From Deltaproteobacteria bacterium (GTDB lineage: Bacteria; Desulfobacterota; DSM-4660; Desulfatiglandales; HGW-15): 64,000 nt of DNA. The first letter of the stretch is position 1. Each line of letters starts with the position of its first letter. The stretch is from the NCBI GenBank assembly GCA_019310485.1, contig JAFDEF010000008.1, positions 57,638-121,637 of the forward strand, read 5' to 3'. The notes under the pieces were generated by a model, which saw only the letters and a program-made list of their open reading frames with translations, was not told the DNA's origin and did not search any database. Made by a program: the position numbers and the translations under genes. Below, one piece after another: positions 8,142 through 17,758 of the stretch.

Positions 8142-8858
8142 GTGACTACCACGGATAAAGACCTCGATCAGAGAATTCAGACCCTTGCGCAGTGGTTGTA
8201 TGAGTCTAAGTACCTTGTCGTATTTACAGGAGCAGGGATAAGTACCGAATCAGGCTTGCCGGATTTCAGAGGGCCTGATGGATTGTGGACCAGGCGCGAT
8301 AAAGGCCTGCCCCTGAAACCCATGCAGGTTTCGTGGGAGGATGTCCAACCCAATGCCGGTCACCTGGCTATTGTAGAGCTTCAAAACTTGGGAAAGCTCA
8401 AGTTCTTAATTTCTCAGAATGTGGACAATCTTCACCTAAAGTCAGGGATAAGAGCAGAGCTTTTGGCGGAACTTCACGGGAATATCACCAAGCTGAGATG
8501 CAGGAGATGCGGCGCTACGGTCAACCGTTCAGAAGGGCTCACACGCTGCAAATGTGGGGGGGAGCTCACAAAGAGTGTGGTTGACTTTGGTGAACCCCTT
8601 CCCGAAAAAGACCTCCGGCTTTCCTTTGAGCATTCTAGAAAAAGCGACTTGTTTGTCGTAGTCGGCTCAAGCCTGGTGGTGACCCCTGCTGCTGACATCC
8701 CACGTGAAGCACTCCTCTCAGGCGCCAAACTCGTGATTATTAATCAGGGACAGACCCCATTTGACCACCTGGCTTCCCTCAGATTTCACGAACGAATAGG
8801 GGAGGTGCTCCCCAGAGCCGTCAAAAGGCTTAAAAGGCTTATGGGTTTTTTTGAGTAG
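8142..8858 (+). CDS. Sir2-family NAD-dependent protein deacetylase (sirtuin)
   Basis: 238 residues, usual for bacterial sirtuins. NAD-binding GAGISTESGLPDFRGPDGLW lies near residues 28-48 and SQNVDNLH near 95. The catalytic histidine is in ELHGN (about 115). The zinc knuckle is CRRCG...CKCGG. VVGSSLVVTPA is near 175. It removes acyl groups from lysines while consuming NAD. It starts at a GTG with only a weak ribosome site (AAGG), and no better start is visible. The following region carries nrdD regulatory boxes, so it is probably not co-transcribed with nrdD. Confidence 0.93.
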   Translation: MTTTDKDLDQRIQTLAQWLYESKYLVVFTGAGISTESGLPDFRGPDGLWTRRDKGLPLKPMQVSWEDVQPNAGHLAIVELQNLGKLKFLISQNVDNLHLKSGIRAELLAELHGNITKLRCRRCGATVNRSEGLTRCKCGGELTKSVVDFGEPLPEKDLRLSFEHSRKSDLFVVVGSSLVVTPAADIPREALLSGAKLVIINQGQTPFDHLASLRFHERIGEVLPRAVKRLKRLMGFFE

Positions 8859-8869
8859 TCAATTGTTTT

Positions 8870-8922
8870 TCACTATATGTTGTTTTTTCTTCTTGACACT
8901 CCCCAACATGTTGTGCTAGAAA
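8870..8922 (+). promoter_or_regulatory. nrdDG promoter with tandem NrdR boxes
   Basis: Two sites resemble the NrdR box consensus acaCwAtATaTwGtgt: TCACTATATGTTGTTT (8870-8885) and CCCCAACATGTTGTGC (8901-8916). Matching positions are exactly 31 bases apart, about three helical turns, the spacing known for functional NrdR pairs. Between and overlapping them are TTGACA (8893-8898) and TAGAAA (8917-8922), 18 bases apart. Box 2 would block the -10 region. Repression of nrdD by NrdR-(d)ATP is inferred. The nrdR gene is not in this window. Confidence 0.72.
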
Positions 8923-9114
8923 ATCCTCGTTTTCTATGGGGCTGATTCATTGGCCCCGTTGACGTTCAGGCGAGAATGAGAGCTTTGCAAAATGGCCTAT
9001 TTTGCCGAGCTCGCCGAACCTTTTCCCATAGGGGACCCAGGTTCTATGTCCCCTTCACTGAGAGTCCTTTCAATGCTCTACACTAAAAAACCTTATACTT
9101 TGAAGGGAATGTAA

Positions 9115-11325
9115 ATGTTCAGAGAAATCAAGAAACGCGATGGTAGGCTCGTTCCTTTTGACTCCGCAAAGATTACCTTTGCAATTGCTCGCGCAGGAAG
9201 GGCGACCGGGGAGTTTGGGGAGAGGGAAGCCAAGAAACTAACCCTGAAAGTTCTGACCCTGGCCCATGAGCTTCGGCTTGGTCCGGTGCCTGAGGTTGAG
9301 GAAATTCAGGACATAGTGGAAAGGATACTCCTGGACTCCCCATACTACAAGACGGCAAAGGCATATATCCTTTACAGGGAGCAGCACGCGCAGATACGGG
9401 CAATTGTTGCCAAAGCCGGGGTTGATCTCGTGGAAAACTATATTCAAAAGCTGGACTGGAAGATCAACGAAAATAGCAACATGTGTTACTCTCTTCAGGG
9501 GCTGAACAATTACATTTCTTCGGACATCACTTCAGAATACTGGCTAAATCGCATTTACCCTCCGGAAATAAGGGATGCTCACAAGAGAGGGGATTTTCAC
9601 ATTCATGATCTGAGTCTTCTTTCGGTTTATTGCGTTGGATGGGACTTAAAAGACCTCCTCAAGCAAGGGTTCAGGGGAGTTGAGGGCAAGGTGGAAAGTT
9701 CACCGCCCAAACACCTCAGATCGGCCCTTGGGCAAATTGTCAACTTCTTCTACACATTGCAGGGGGAGGCGGCAGGTGCCCAGGCCATATCCAATTTTGA
9801 TACGCTTCTCGCACCTTTCGTACGTTATGACGGCCTAGGCTACAGAGAAGTGAAGCAGGCCCTCCAGGAATTTGTGTTTAACATAAATATTCCAACACGA
9901 GTCGGATTTCAAACCCCTTTCACGAACATTACCCTGGACCTTGAGCCTCCTTCCACACTGCGACATCAGAATGTGATTGTCGGGGGCAAAGAAAGGGATG
10001 AGACCTATGCCCATTTCCAGGTGGAGATGGATCTGATCAACAGGGCTTTTGCCGAAGTCATGATGGAGGGAGATGCCAAAGGCAGAGTTTTCACTTTCCC
10101 TATACCCACCTATAATATTACCCCTGACTTTGAGTGGGATAATCCGAATCTTGATATGGTGTGGAAAATGACTGCGAAATACGGCATCCCTTATTTCTCG
10201 AATTTTGTCAATTCCGACATGTCTCCTGAGGATGCCAGGTCCATGTGTTGCCGCCTGCGCCTGGACAACAGAGAACTGCTTAAGAGGGGAGGAGGACTAT
10301 TTGGCGCAAATCCCCTTACAGGTTCAATCGGGGTTGTTACTATCAATTTACCGCGCATAGGGTACCTATCAAGCACGGAGAACAACTTCTTCGAAAGGCT
10401 TAGAGATGCTTTGCTTCTTGCTGCTGAGAGCCTTTCAATCAAAAGGAAGATACTGGAAAAATTTACAGAGAAAAATCTTTATCCCTATTCCAAATACTAT
10501 TTAAGAGAAATTAAGAAAAGCAGCGGCCTTTATTGGAAAAACCACTTTTCCACAATAGGTATTGTGGGGATGAATGAGGCGTGCCTAAATTTCTTGGGCT
10601 CTGGAATTGCCAGCAAAACAGGGATAGAGTTTTCTTTAAAGGTAATGAATTTCATACGGGAAATTATTTCTGATTTGCAGGAGCGGACCGGTGATCTATT
10701 TAATCTCGAAGCCACGCCCGCTGAAGGGACCTCTTACAGGTTAGCAATGCTCGACAAGGAAGAGTTCTCTGATATTTTGTGCGCAAATGAAGAAGGATAC
10801 CGCAATGGCGCTGCTCCATTTTATACTAACTCCACCCAGCTTCCTGTCAATTACACTGATGACCTCTTTGAGGCACTGTTGCTCCAGGATGAGCTTCAAT
10901 CCAAGTACACAGGGGGGACCGTGCTTCACGTATATCTTGGCGAACAGGTGAGCGAGATAAGTGCCGTTAAAAAGTTGGTACAAAAAATTGTAAGCCGGTT
11001 CAGGCTTCCATACTTTACAATAACACCCACATTCAGCATTTGTCCTGCTCACGGGTACTTAGCTGGCAAGCAAGAGAGATGCCCTGTTTGCGGGACTGAA
11101 ACCGAGGTCTACTCTAGGGTGGTAGGGTATCTGAGACCGGTAAAACAGTGGAATGATGGAAAGCGAGCGGAGTTTTCGCTGAGAAAAACATTTAAGCCTG
11201 CATTTTCAAGGGAGGTTTCAGACGCAGATAGTGAGTTCTTCCCTTCTATTCATGAACCTGAAGCCCCGTACGTGAGGCGACAAACAGATCTAAACGCTTT
11301 TTCGTCCGGTGAAACAAACCCCTGA
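9115..11325 (+). CDS. nrdD: Anaerobic (class III) ribonucleoside-triphosphate reductase
   Basis: 736 residues. An N-terminal ATP-cone (about 3-95, KKRDGRLVPFDSAKI) gives allosteric control. The catalytic barrel follows, with NSNMCYSLQGLNNY near 125, a CCRLRLDNREL cysteine region near 380 and GSIGVVTINLPRIGY near 400. The C-terminus has a zinc site (CPAHGY...CPVCGTE) and a glycyl-radical loop RVVGYLRPVKQWNDGK near 665-680. It reduces NTPs to dNTPs without oxygen. AAGGGAA precedes the ATG. NrdG, its activase, lies 68 bases downstream. Regulation by NrdR is suggested by the boxes upstream. Confidence 0.97.
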   Translation: MFREIKKRDGRLVPFDSAKITFAIARAGRATGEFGEREAKKLTLKVLTLAHELRLGPVPEVEEIQDIVERILLDSPYYKTAKAYILYREQHAQIRAIVAKAGVDLVENYIQKLDWKINENSNMCYSLQGLNNYISSDITSEYWLNRIYPPEIRDAHKRGDFHIHDLSLLSVYCVGWDLKDLLKQGFRGVEGKVESSPPKHLRSALGQIVNFFYTLQGEAAGAQAISNFDTLLAPFVRYDGLGYREVKQALQEFVFNINIPTRVGFQTPFTNITLDLEPPSTLRHQNVIVGGKERDETYAHFQVEMDLINRAFAEVMMEGDAKGRVFTFPIPTYNITPDFEWDNPNLDMVWKMTAKYGIPYFSNFVNSDMSPEDARSMCCRLRLDNRELLKRGGGLFGANPLTGSIGVVTINLPRIGYLSSTENNFFERLRDALLLAAESLSIKRKILEKFTEKNLYPYSKYYLREIKKSSGLYWKNHFSTIGIVGMNEACLNFLGSGIASKTGIEFSLKVMNFIREIISDLQERTGDLFNLEATPAEGTSYRLAMLDKEEFSDILCANEEGYRNGAAPFYTNSTQLPVNYTDDLFEALLLQDELQSKYTGGTVLHVYLGEQVSEISAVKKLVQKIVSRFRLPYFTITPTFSICPAHGYLAGKQERCPVCGTETEVYSRVVGYLRPVKQWNDGKRAEFSLRKTFKPAFSREVSDADSEFFPSIHEPEAPYVRRQTDLNAFSSGETNP

Positions 11326-11393
11326 TAATTCTAAAACCTCTTTTTTTCCAGCTTGGGAGCCATTGCAGGCGCTGGAGTAACCCAGAAGAGATT

Positions 11394-12095
11394 ATGATGC
11401 TGTTGGGCGGCTTGCAAAAAAATTCTCTCATCGACTATCCGGGAAAGATCAGCTGCGTGTGTTTCACATGGGGATGTAATTTCAGGTGCCCTTACTGCCA
11501 CAATCCCCAGCTTGTGCAGGCTCCACCATCCGGGCAGCCTGCAGTGGAAGAGGAGAGTTTTTGCAGGTTCCTTGAAAAGAGAAAGGGATTTCTGGAGGGG
11601 GTGGTAATATCCGGGGGTGAGCCGACCCTGCAGAACGATCTGGCCGAGTTTTGCAGCAAGGTTAAAGACATGGGTTATTCAGTGAAGCTTGACACAAATG
11701 GGAGTCGTCCTGGGACTGTTAGAGAGCTGGTTGGTGAGGGCTTGGTTGACTACATTGCTATGGACATTAAGGCGGCGCCGGAGCACTACTATGATGTGGG
11801 GGGCCGGGATTTTGACCCGGCTTCGATACTTGAAAGCATTAGCATTGTTGCTGACTCCGGTGTTGACTATGAGTTTCGAACCACATGTGCAAGGCCGTTT
11901 GTGGATGAAGAAGAAATCGAGACAATAGCAAAGATTATAAGTGGTGCCAGGCTCTATATTTTACAAAGTTTCAACGGAGAAAACGTATTGGTTCCTGAGT
12001 ATTTTGAAGGCTGCAAGCCTCGCCTGAGTAATGAGGAAATGCTTCATCTGAAATCAATTGCACAGGCATATGTTCAGGAATGTATCGTGCGCTAA
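11394..12095 (+). CDS. nrdG: Anaerobic ribonucleotide reductase activating radical SAM protein
   Basis: 233 residues. The radical-SAM cluster motif CNFRCPYCHNPQ is at about 29-40, with VVISGGEPTLQ (SAM-binding GGE) near 70 and DTNGSRP near 100. It uses a [4Fe-4S] cluster and SAM to install the glycyl radical on NrdD. The N-terminal segment LGGLQKNSLIDYPGKISCV is typical of this activase group. It follows nrdD closely in one transcript. ATG-ATG at 11394/11397 leaves the exact start ambiguous by one residue. Confidence 0.95.
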   Translation: MMLLGGLQKNSLIDYPGKISCVCFTWGCNFRCPYCHNPQLVQAPPSGQPAVEEESFCRFLEKRKGFLEGVVISGGEPTLQNDLAEFCSKVKDMGYSVKLDTNGSRPGTVRELVGEGLVDYIAMDIKAAPEHYYDVGGRDFDPASILESISIVADSGVDYEFRTTCARPFVDEEEIETIAKIISGARLYILQSFNGENVLVPEYFEGCKPRLSNEEMLHLKSIAQAYVQECIVR

Positions 12096-12303
12096 GAATA
12101 GCATGGCCGGAGTTTTGCCTACCAGAAATGCTGTTTTCAAAATCCAAGCCATGATCATTCCTTTTGAACTTCTGCATCACGTTCCTTAATAACCTCTTTA
12201 TCCAGGTTACAGCCTGCACATGATCAAAAAAGTACCATTGCCCTCAAAGGGTTTTCCAAAAGGGTAATTTTGACTTCCTTAACTGCCTGACCAGCTCGCC
12301 ACA

Positions 12304-13557
12304 ATGCGCACTCTCACGAAATGGGCTGCACGCATTGAACATCCCGCTCAAGCCCCGGCTCTGGTTGCCGAGGCCTTCAGGCAAATGAGAAGCGGTAGAC
12401 CCGGGCTGGTTGAGCTTGAAATGTGCTGGGATGTTATGGAAATGAAGGCTGAGGTGAGGCCGGTGCAATCCTATGAGCCTGTTGAACAGATTCCGCCTGA
12501 CCCTGAAAATGTCAAAAGGGCGGCCAAAATTCTCTCGAAGGCAAAAAAGCCGATGATGTTTGTCGGTGGCGGCGCTCTTGATGCAGCCGAGGAGATCACG
12601 GAGCTGGCTGAGACTCTTCAGGCCCCTGTCGTGGGTTTTCACAACGGGCGGGGTATAGTAAGCGATGATCACGAACTGGGAGTCAGCCCGGTAGCAGGAT
12701 ACAATCTCTGGCCTGGTACGGATGTTTTGTTGGGTATCGGTACCCGCCTTGAGCTGCCATATATGTACTGGACAGGGGGAAGAGTGTCTGGGAAGCTCAT
12801 CCGGATTGATATTGATCCGGTTGAAATGGTAAGGCTCAAGCCTGATGTAGGAATAGTGGGAGATTCAAAGGTCGCCACGGGCGAGCTTCTTAAAGAGGTC
12901 GAAAAGCTTTGCGGCACAAATGCATCCCGGAAAGATGAAATTCAGGAAGCAAAGGCGAAAGCCAACACAGAGATTAGCGGCATTCAGCCGCAGATGTCCT
13001 TTCTTGAGGTTATAAGGGACGTGCTTCCCAGGGACGGCTTTTTCGTAGAAGAGGCAACACAGGTTGGATTTGTTTCCTGGATAGGTTTTCCCGTTTATCG
13101 GCCCCGCACCTATATAAGTTGCGGATACCAGGGAACCCTGGGGTTTGGATTCCCCACCTCGCTCGGTGTTAAGGTGGCAAACCCTGACAGAGCGGTTGTT
13201 TCGGTTACGGGAGACGGTGGATTTATGTTTGGAGTTCAGGAGCTTGCTACGGCTGTTCAGTATGGAATCGGGGTTACGATTGTTCTGTTCAACAATAATG
13301 CTTACGGCAACGTGAAGCGTGACCAGCAAAGAAGATTTCGCGGGCACCTGATCGGTTCTGACTTGAAAAACCCCGACTTCATAAAGCTTGCCGAATACTT
13401 TGGAGCCAGGGCTCTCAGAGCTGAGACACCAGAGCAACTAAAGAGGGCACTTGAAGAAGCCCTGGCAGAAAAGGGCCCCTGCCTCATAGAGGTTCCTATT
13501 GAGGCAGGTTCGGAGAAAAGCCCGTGGAGATTTATTTATCCGGGCAGGAAGCTATGA
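12304..13557 (+). pseudogene. 5'-truncated thiamine-diphosphate enzyme (acetolactate-synthase-like large subunit)
   Basis: 417 residues, whereas the family is about 540-590. The middle domain (AKKPMMFVGGGALDAAEE) and C-terminal ThDP-binding domain (GDGGFMFGVQELATAVQY...NNNAYGNVK, the GDG-NN motif) are intact. The N-terminal PYR domain with the catalytic glutamate is absent. Homology starts upstream of the ATG: the open frame from 12283 reads LPDQLATMRTLTKWAARI, where intact relatives have DQ-x-x-x-x-R-x-x-TKWSARV. An in-frame TAA stands at 12280. I read this as a deletion remnant, not a functional start. Without the catalytic Glu it should not cycle ThDP alone. A stand-alone partner domain was not seen nearby. 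Confidence 0.75.
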
Positions 13558-13584
13558 AGTACAAAGGGGAGTCGTCCATGGAAG

Positions 13585-14280
13585 CTAAGAAGGAAGATAA
13601 TTGGAGAGTATGTGGTTGCCGTTTTCCAGGTGGATGTTGAAAACATCCTGAAAGTGCGCTGAAAGAGAATTCTTCACCTCTTCCATGGGGATTTTTTCCC
13701 CCAGCACTTGCTCCATGGAAGTCATCATCACACCATGAAGGCCGCAGGGATTAATCCAGCTAAATGGTTCCATGTCAGCGTTGACGTTCAGGGCGAGGCC
13801 GTGATAAGTGAATGACCGGCTTACCGCTATACCGATACTCCCTATTTTTAACATCCCTACCCATGCTCCACGATTCAAAGGGTTTCGTTCCGCCCTGATA
13901 CCCCAGGATGCCACTGTGCGGATCATCACTTCCTCGAGTGCTTCTACAAACTCAACTACCCTAAGATTTTTTTGCCTTAGATTCACGATAAGGTAGGCGA
14001 CGAGCTGACCGGGACCATGGTAGGTTATATCCCCTCCACGCTCCACCTGTATGACAGGGATACCGCGTGTTTCAAGCAGCTCCCGGGGTACCTTCAAGCT
14101 ATCCAGTCCTCCCCTGCGGCCAAGAGTGAAAACCGGCGGGTGTTCCAGCAAGAGGATGATATCTTCTTGCAGAGAGCCTTCCTTCCTGTAGTTAAGCAGC
14201 TCAAGCTGGAGCCTGTGGGCCTTTCGGTAATCAAGGAGCCCGAGGTCTGCCAAAAGCCATTTTTGTTGTTCCGAACTCAT
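13585..14280 (-). CDS. lipB: Lipoyl(octanoyl) transferase
   Basis: 231 residues. It moves octanoyl from acyl carrier protein to the lipoyl lysine of target proteins, here most likely GcvH. Visible motifs are RGGDITYHGPGQLVAYL (about 78-95), GMLKIGSIGIAVSR with the catalytic lysine (about 142), THGLALNV-type YHGLALNVN (about 160) and the catalytic cysteine in INPCG (about 180). It is the last gene of gcvH-gcvPA-gcvPB-lipB, so lipoylation is co-produced with its substrate. LipA is not in the window. Confidence 0.95.
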   Translation of the reverse strand: MSSEQQKWLLADLGLLDYRKAHRLQLELLNYRKEGSLQEDIILLLEHPPVFTLGRRGGLDSLKVPRELLETRGIPVIQVERGGDITYHGPGQLVAYLIVNLRQKNLRVVEFVEALEEVMIRTVASWGIRAERNPLNRGAWVGMLKIGSIGIAVSRSFTYHGLALNVNADMEPFSWINPCGLHGVMMTSMEQVLGEKIPMEEVKNSLSAHFQDVFNIHLENGNHILSNYLPS

Positions 14281-14325
14281 GAAATCCTGTGCAGCGCCTC
14301 CAGTGTTTTGAACCTCCTCTATCGC

Positions 14326-15783
14326 TCATTCAATCAGGTGTGGTTTTCTTGCGGCGCTCACCTCGTCAAGCCTTTTCATCTTGCACCTGGTGGGGGCGTC
14401 TCTTAGAAGGTCAGGGTTTTCTCTACATTCATGTGCTATGGCCCTGAGAGCATCGATCAGAAGGTCGAGGTCCTGTTTGGATTCGGTCTCTGTGGGCTCA
14501 ATCATTATCGCACCGTTCACGACCAAGGGAAAGTAGATGGTTGGAGGATGAAAGCCATAATCCATGAGTCGTTTTGCAATATCAAGTGTCCTGATTTTCT
14601 CTGCAGCCTGGTTCTTGTCAGTGAAGACACATTCATGCATGCAGGTTCTGTCATAGGGGAGATTGAACTTATCCTTAAGGCGCTCCTTGAGATAGTTAGC
14701 GTTCAGTACTGCAAGCTGGCTGCATTTCTTGAGGTTCTCTGCTCCCATGCTGAGGATATAACAGTATGCCTTTATCATTACACCAACGTTTCCCATAAAG
14801 GCATGCACTTTTCCGATAGATTGCGGAAAGTCTTCAGAAAGCACGTATTCCCCCTTTTTTCTCACTATGCGGGGAACAGGCAGAAAGGGTTCCAGGTCTT
14901 TTCGCACGCAAATAGGCCCAGCCCCTGGTCCTCCTCCTCCATGAGGGGTGGAAAAGGTTTTGTGAAGGTTCAAGTGTAAAATATCTACACCTATTCTTGC
15001 TGCATCCACTATTCCCATAATAGCATTCATGTTGGCGCCGTCACCGTAGACCAGCCCTCCTCGCGCATGCACAATATCGGCTATCTCTTTGATGTTTTCC
15101 TCAAAAAAACCGAGCGTGTTCGGGTTTGTCAGCATGATGCCTGCTGTTTCATCATCCATCACCTTGTCAACACTCTCAGCAGAAAGTATCCCTTTTTCAT
15201 TGGATTTTACCGCTACAGGGCTGTAGCCGCAAAGAGCAGCACTGGCGGGATTGGTTCCGTGAGCAGTATCGGGCACAATTATCTTGGAAGGCCTCCGACC
15301 TTGGCTCTTATGAAAAGCATGGATAAGAAGCATTCCGCTCAACTCGCCTTGAGCCCCTGCAGCAGGCTGCAAGCAGACCGCATCCATGCCCGTGATCTCT
15401 GCTAAGAAGCGTTGCAGTTCAAACATAATTTCAAGAATGCCCTGTGATAACCTGTTGGGAAGAAGGGGGTGAGCCTTTGCAAATCCCGGCAGTCCTGCAA
15501 GTTTTTCATTGATCTTGGGGTTGTACTTCATTGTGCAGGACCCCAGAGGGTAGGTGCCCGTGTCTATCCCGAAATTCCACGTGGAAAGCCTCGTGTAGTG
15601 ACGCACCACGTCTATTTCGCTCAAGTCCGGGAGTGAGGGACCTTCCCATACAAGGTCTTCGTCCGGTTGCGCAGGTTCAACGTCTGTCCTGGGAATGGAA
15701 AAACCTTGTCTTCCAGCTCTCCCTTTTTCCCACAGTAAAGGTTCGTTGAGTACCAGGCCCGTTGTGCCGGGAAAATCTTTCAT
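14326..15783 (-). CDS. gcvPB: Glycine dehydrogenase (decarboxylating) subunit 2
   Basis: 485 residues, the C-terminal half of P-protein in organisms with a split enzyme. The PLP-binding lysine is in DILHLNLHKTFSTPHGGGGPG (K about 275). GSCTMKYNPKINE and the acid motif AHGTNPASAA are family hallmarks. With GcvPA it decarboxylates glycine and passes aminomethyl to the lipoyl arm of GcvH; the reaction is reversible. It overlaps gcvPA by 4 bases (ATGA-type), so translation is coupled. Confidence 0.96.
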   Translation of the reverse strand: MKDFPGTTGLVLNEPLLWEKGRAGRQGFSIPRTDVEPAQPDEDLVWEGPSLPDLSEIDVVRHYTRLSTWNFGIDTGTYPLGSCTMKYNPKINEKLAGLPGFAKAHPLLPNRLSQGILEIMFELQRFLAEITGMDAVCLQPAAGAQGELSGMLLIHAFHKSQGRRPSKIIVPDTAHGTNPASAALCGYSPVAVKSNEKGILSAESVDKVMDDETAGIMLTNPNTLGFFEENIKEIADIVHARGGLVYGDGANMNAIMGIVDAARIGVDILHLNLHKTFSTPHGGGGPGAGPICVRKDLEPFLPVPRIVRKKGEYVLSEDFPQSIGKVHAFMGNVGVMIKAYCYILSMGAENLKKCSQLAVLNANYLKERLKDKFNLPYDRTCMHECVFTDKNQAAEKIRTLDIAKRLMDYGFHPPTIYFPLVVNGAIMIEPTETESKQDLDLLIDALRAIAHECRENPDLLRDAPTRCKMKRLDEVSAARKPHLIE

Positions 15784-17111
15784 GCTTTAATCCCCTCTAT
15801 TAACGCATCTATGTCTTCCTTTGTCTTGGTCTCGGTGACGCAAAACAGGTAATGGTGGCTAAGATCAGGGTAGTGGTGAGCAAGCGGGAGCCCTGCAATT
15901 ATTTTTTCCCGTATTAGGCGATCGCGTGTTTTTTCAAATCCGGGTGGCAATTCCACCACAAACTCGTTGAATGTTGGGGCGGAAAAGGCGATCCTGAAAC
16001 CAGCCTTTTCCATCTCTCTTTTAAGATACTCGCACTTGTCAAAGTTAAGACGGGCCAGCTCATGCATGCCCTTGCTACCCAGGAGTGCCATATACATTGC
16101 AGCGGCAATAGCACACAGGTTATTGTTCGTACAAATGTTGGAAGTTGCTTTCTCTCTGCGAATGTGTTGTTCCCTGGCAGCCAGAGTGAGAACAAACCCT
16201 GTTCGACCTTTTAGGTCTTTTGTTTTTCCGACAACCCGGCCAGGCATCTGTCTGACATATTTCATTTTGGTTGCAAATATGCCCAGCCCGGGCCCGCCGA
16301 ACGACTGCGGTATCCCTAGGCTCTGTCCTTCTCCACAAACAATATCTGCCCCAAAACAACCTGGATTCTTGTACAGGCCATAGGCTAAAGGTTCTGTGAA
16401 GCAGCACATAAAAAGGGCATTTTTTTTCTGGGCCATTTCGCTTGCAGCATCAAGATCTTCAACACAGCCAAAAAAATTCGGGGACTGAACAGCCACAGCC
16501 CCCAGATCAGCTATACCATCAAGGGGAGAAAGATCCGTTCTGCCGTTCTTGAACCAGGGGAGCTCCACCACCTCAAACCCTGTGGGTTCAAGGTAGGTAC
16601 GAACCACGCGCCTGTACAAAGGATGGATCAGAGTTGAAACTGCCAGTTTTTTCAGCTTCTTTATCCGCATAGCCATGAGCAGTGATTCAGCCAATGCAGA
16701 TGCGCCGTCATACATGGAGGCATTGACCACCTCCATACCAAGAAGCCTTGCACACAAGGTCTGGTATTCATAAAGAGCTTGCAAAGTGCCCTGACTCATC
16801 TCAGGCTCATAAGGCGTATAAGAGGTTGAAAACTCCGACCTGCTGGTCAAGTAAGACAACGCATGGGGTATGAAGTGCTCATAGTTTCCAGCCCCAAGGA
16901 AGACCTTGAACTCAGGGGCGATACTACTCTGCCGTGATAGAAAAGTCATCTTGGATTCCAGCTCCCATTCTGTCAGGGGCCCCGGTAAATTCATGTTCTT
17001 AATACGACGGCAACTCTGCGGAATAACTGAAAAGAGCTCATCAAGGGTTTTCACACCTATTAATCGGAGCATTGACTCAATTTCTTCAGGGGTATGTGGC
17101 AAATATCTCAT
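15780..17111 (-). CDS. gcvPA: Glycine dehydrogenase (decarboxylating) subunit 1
   Basis: 443 residues, the N-terminal half of split P-protein. The start MRYLPHTPEEIESMLRLIG is typical. FLGAGNYEHFIPHAL, TPYEPEMSQGTLQALYEYQT and YDGASALAES lie in order between about 90 and 150. GEGQSLGIPQSFGGPGLG is near 240. It lacks the PLP lysine, which is in GcvPB. It begins directly after gcvH (the gcvH stop at 17112 abuts this ATG at 17111). Confidence 0.96.
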   Translation of the reverse strand: MRYLPHTPEEIESMLRLIGVKTLDELFSVIPQSCRRIKNMNLPGPLTEWELESKMTFLSRQSSIAPEFKVFLGAGNYEHFIPHALSYLTSRSEFSTSYTPYEPEMSQGTLQALYEYQTLCARLLGMEVVNASMYDGASALAESLLMAMRIKKLKKLAVSTLIHPLYRRVVRTYLEPTGFEVVELPWFKNGRTDLSPLDGIADLGAVAVQSPNFFGCVEDLDAASEMAQKKNALFMCCFTEPLAYGLYKNPGCFGADIVCGEGQSLGIPQSFGGPGLGIFATKMKYVRQMPGRVVGKTKDLKGRTGFVLTLAAREQHIRREKATSNICTNNNLCAIAAAMYMALLGSKGMHELARLNFDKCEYLKREMEKAGFRIAFSAPTFNEFVVELPPGFEKTRDRLIREKIIAGLPLAHHYPDLSHHYLFCVTETKTKEDIDALIEGIKA

Positions 17112-17519
17112 CTATTTCAATCCTTTTAGCATTTCAAGATAGGCATCCCTATCCATCAGGGAATCAAGCTCGGATTGATTATTGGGCTTGATCTCGATCA
17201 TCCATCCATCCTGGTAAGGGCTTTTGTTGACCAGTTCGGGCGATTCCTCCAACAACTTGTTTGTAGCGAGAATCTCACCTCCTACAGGCATGTAGAGCTC
17301 GGATACGGCTTTAACCGATTCAACGCTTCCAAACTCATCTCCCTTGCCGAAGCTCTCTCCCTCCTGCGGCAGCTCCACGAAAACAACGTCCCCGAGCTGA
17401 TCCTGAGCATAATCACTGATACCGACCCTGATTTTTTCTCCCTCAGGCCTTGCCCACTCATGATCCTCTGCATAGCGGACATCCTCTGGAAGTTCCAATT
17501 CACTGATTTCTTTCATCAC
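17112..17519 (-). CDS. gcvH: Glycine cleavage system H protein
   Basis: 135 residues, typical length. The lipoylation loop is FGSVESVKAVSELYMPVGGE, with the modified lysine at about 70. It shuttles the aminomethyl group between P- and T-proteins and presents the dihydrolipoyl arm to L-protein. It is first in the minus-strand operon behind GGAGGATAGGTG. No lipoamide dehydrogenase (L-protein) gene is in the window, so that subunit must come from elsewhere. Confidence 0.97.
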   Translation of the reverse strand: MMKEISELELPEDVRYAEDHEWARPEGEKIRVGISDYAQDQLGDVVFVELPQEGESFGKGDEFGSVESVKAVSELYMPVGGEILATNKLLEESPELVNKSPYQDGWMIEIKPNNQSELDSLMDRDAYLEMLKGLK

Positions 17520-17758
17520 CTATCCTCCTTCGAAGTTTTTTGCTTTATCTCTTCTGCTCCAAGTACCTCTCTCACACTCTGATTTTTCTCTAAATTTAGC
17601 AACCCAATATCTCCGGGAATTTGAAACGCAGAATCCAGCCCATCACTCCTTAATACGCTTATAACTAAAAAATGGCAAACAGCCAAGTTCAAGAAGAAGT
17701 TATGCAAAACCTGCCTATTGTTTCACGGAGCATATAACACAGGCATGGCCAAAGGCAG

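Noticed and set aside
8980-9060. Copy of the GAGACCTTTGCAAAAT element upstream of nrdD
   Set aside because: Only a short match (GAGAGCTTTGCAAAATGGCC) with no opposing arm; not enough to call an element.
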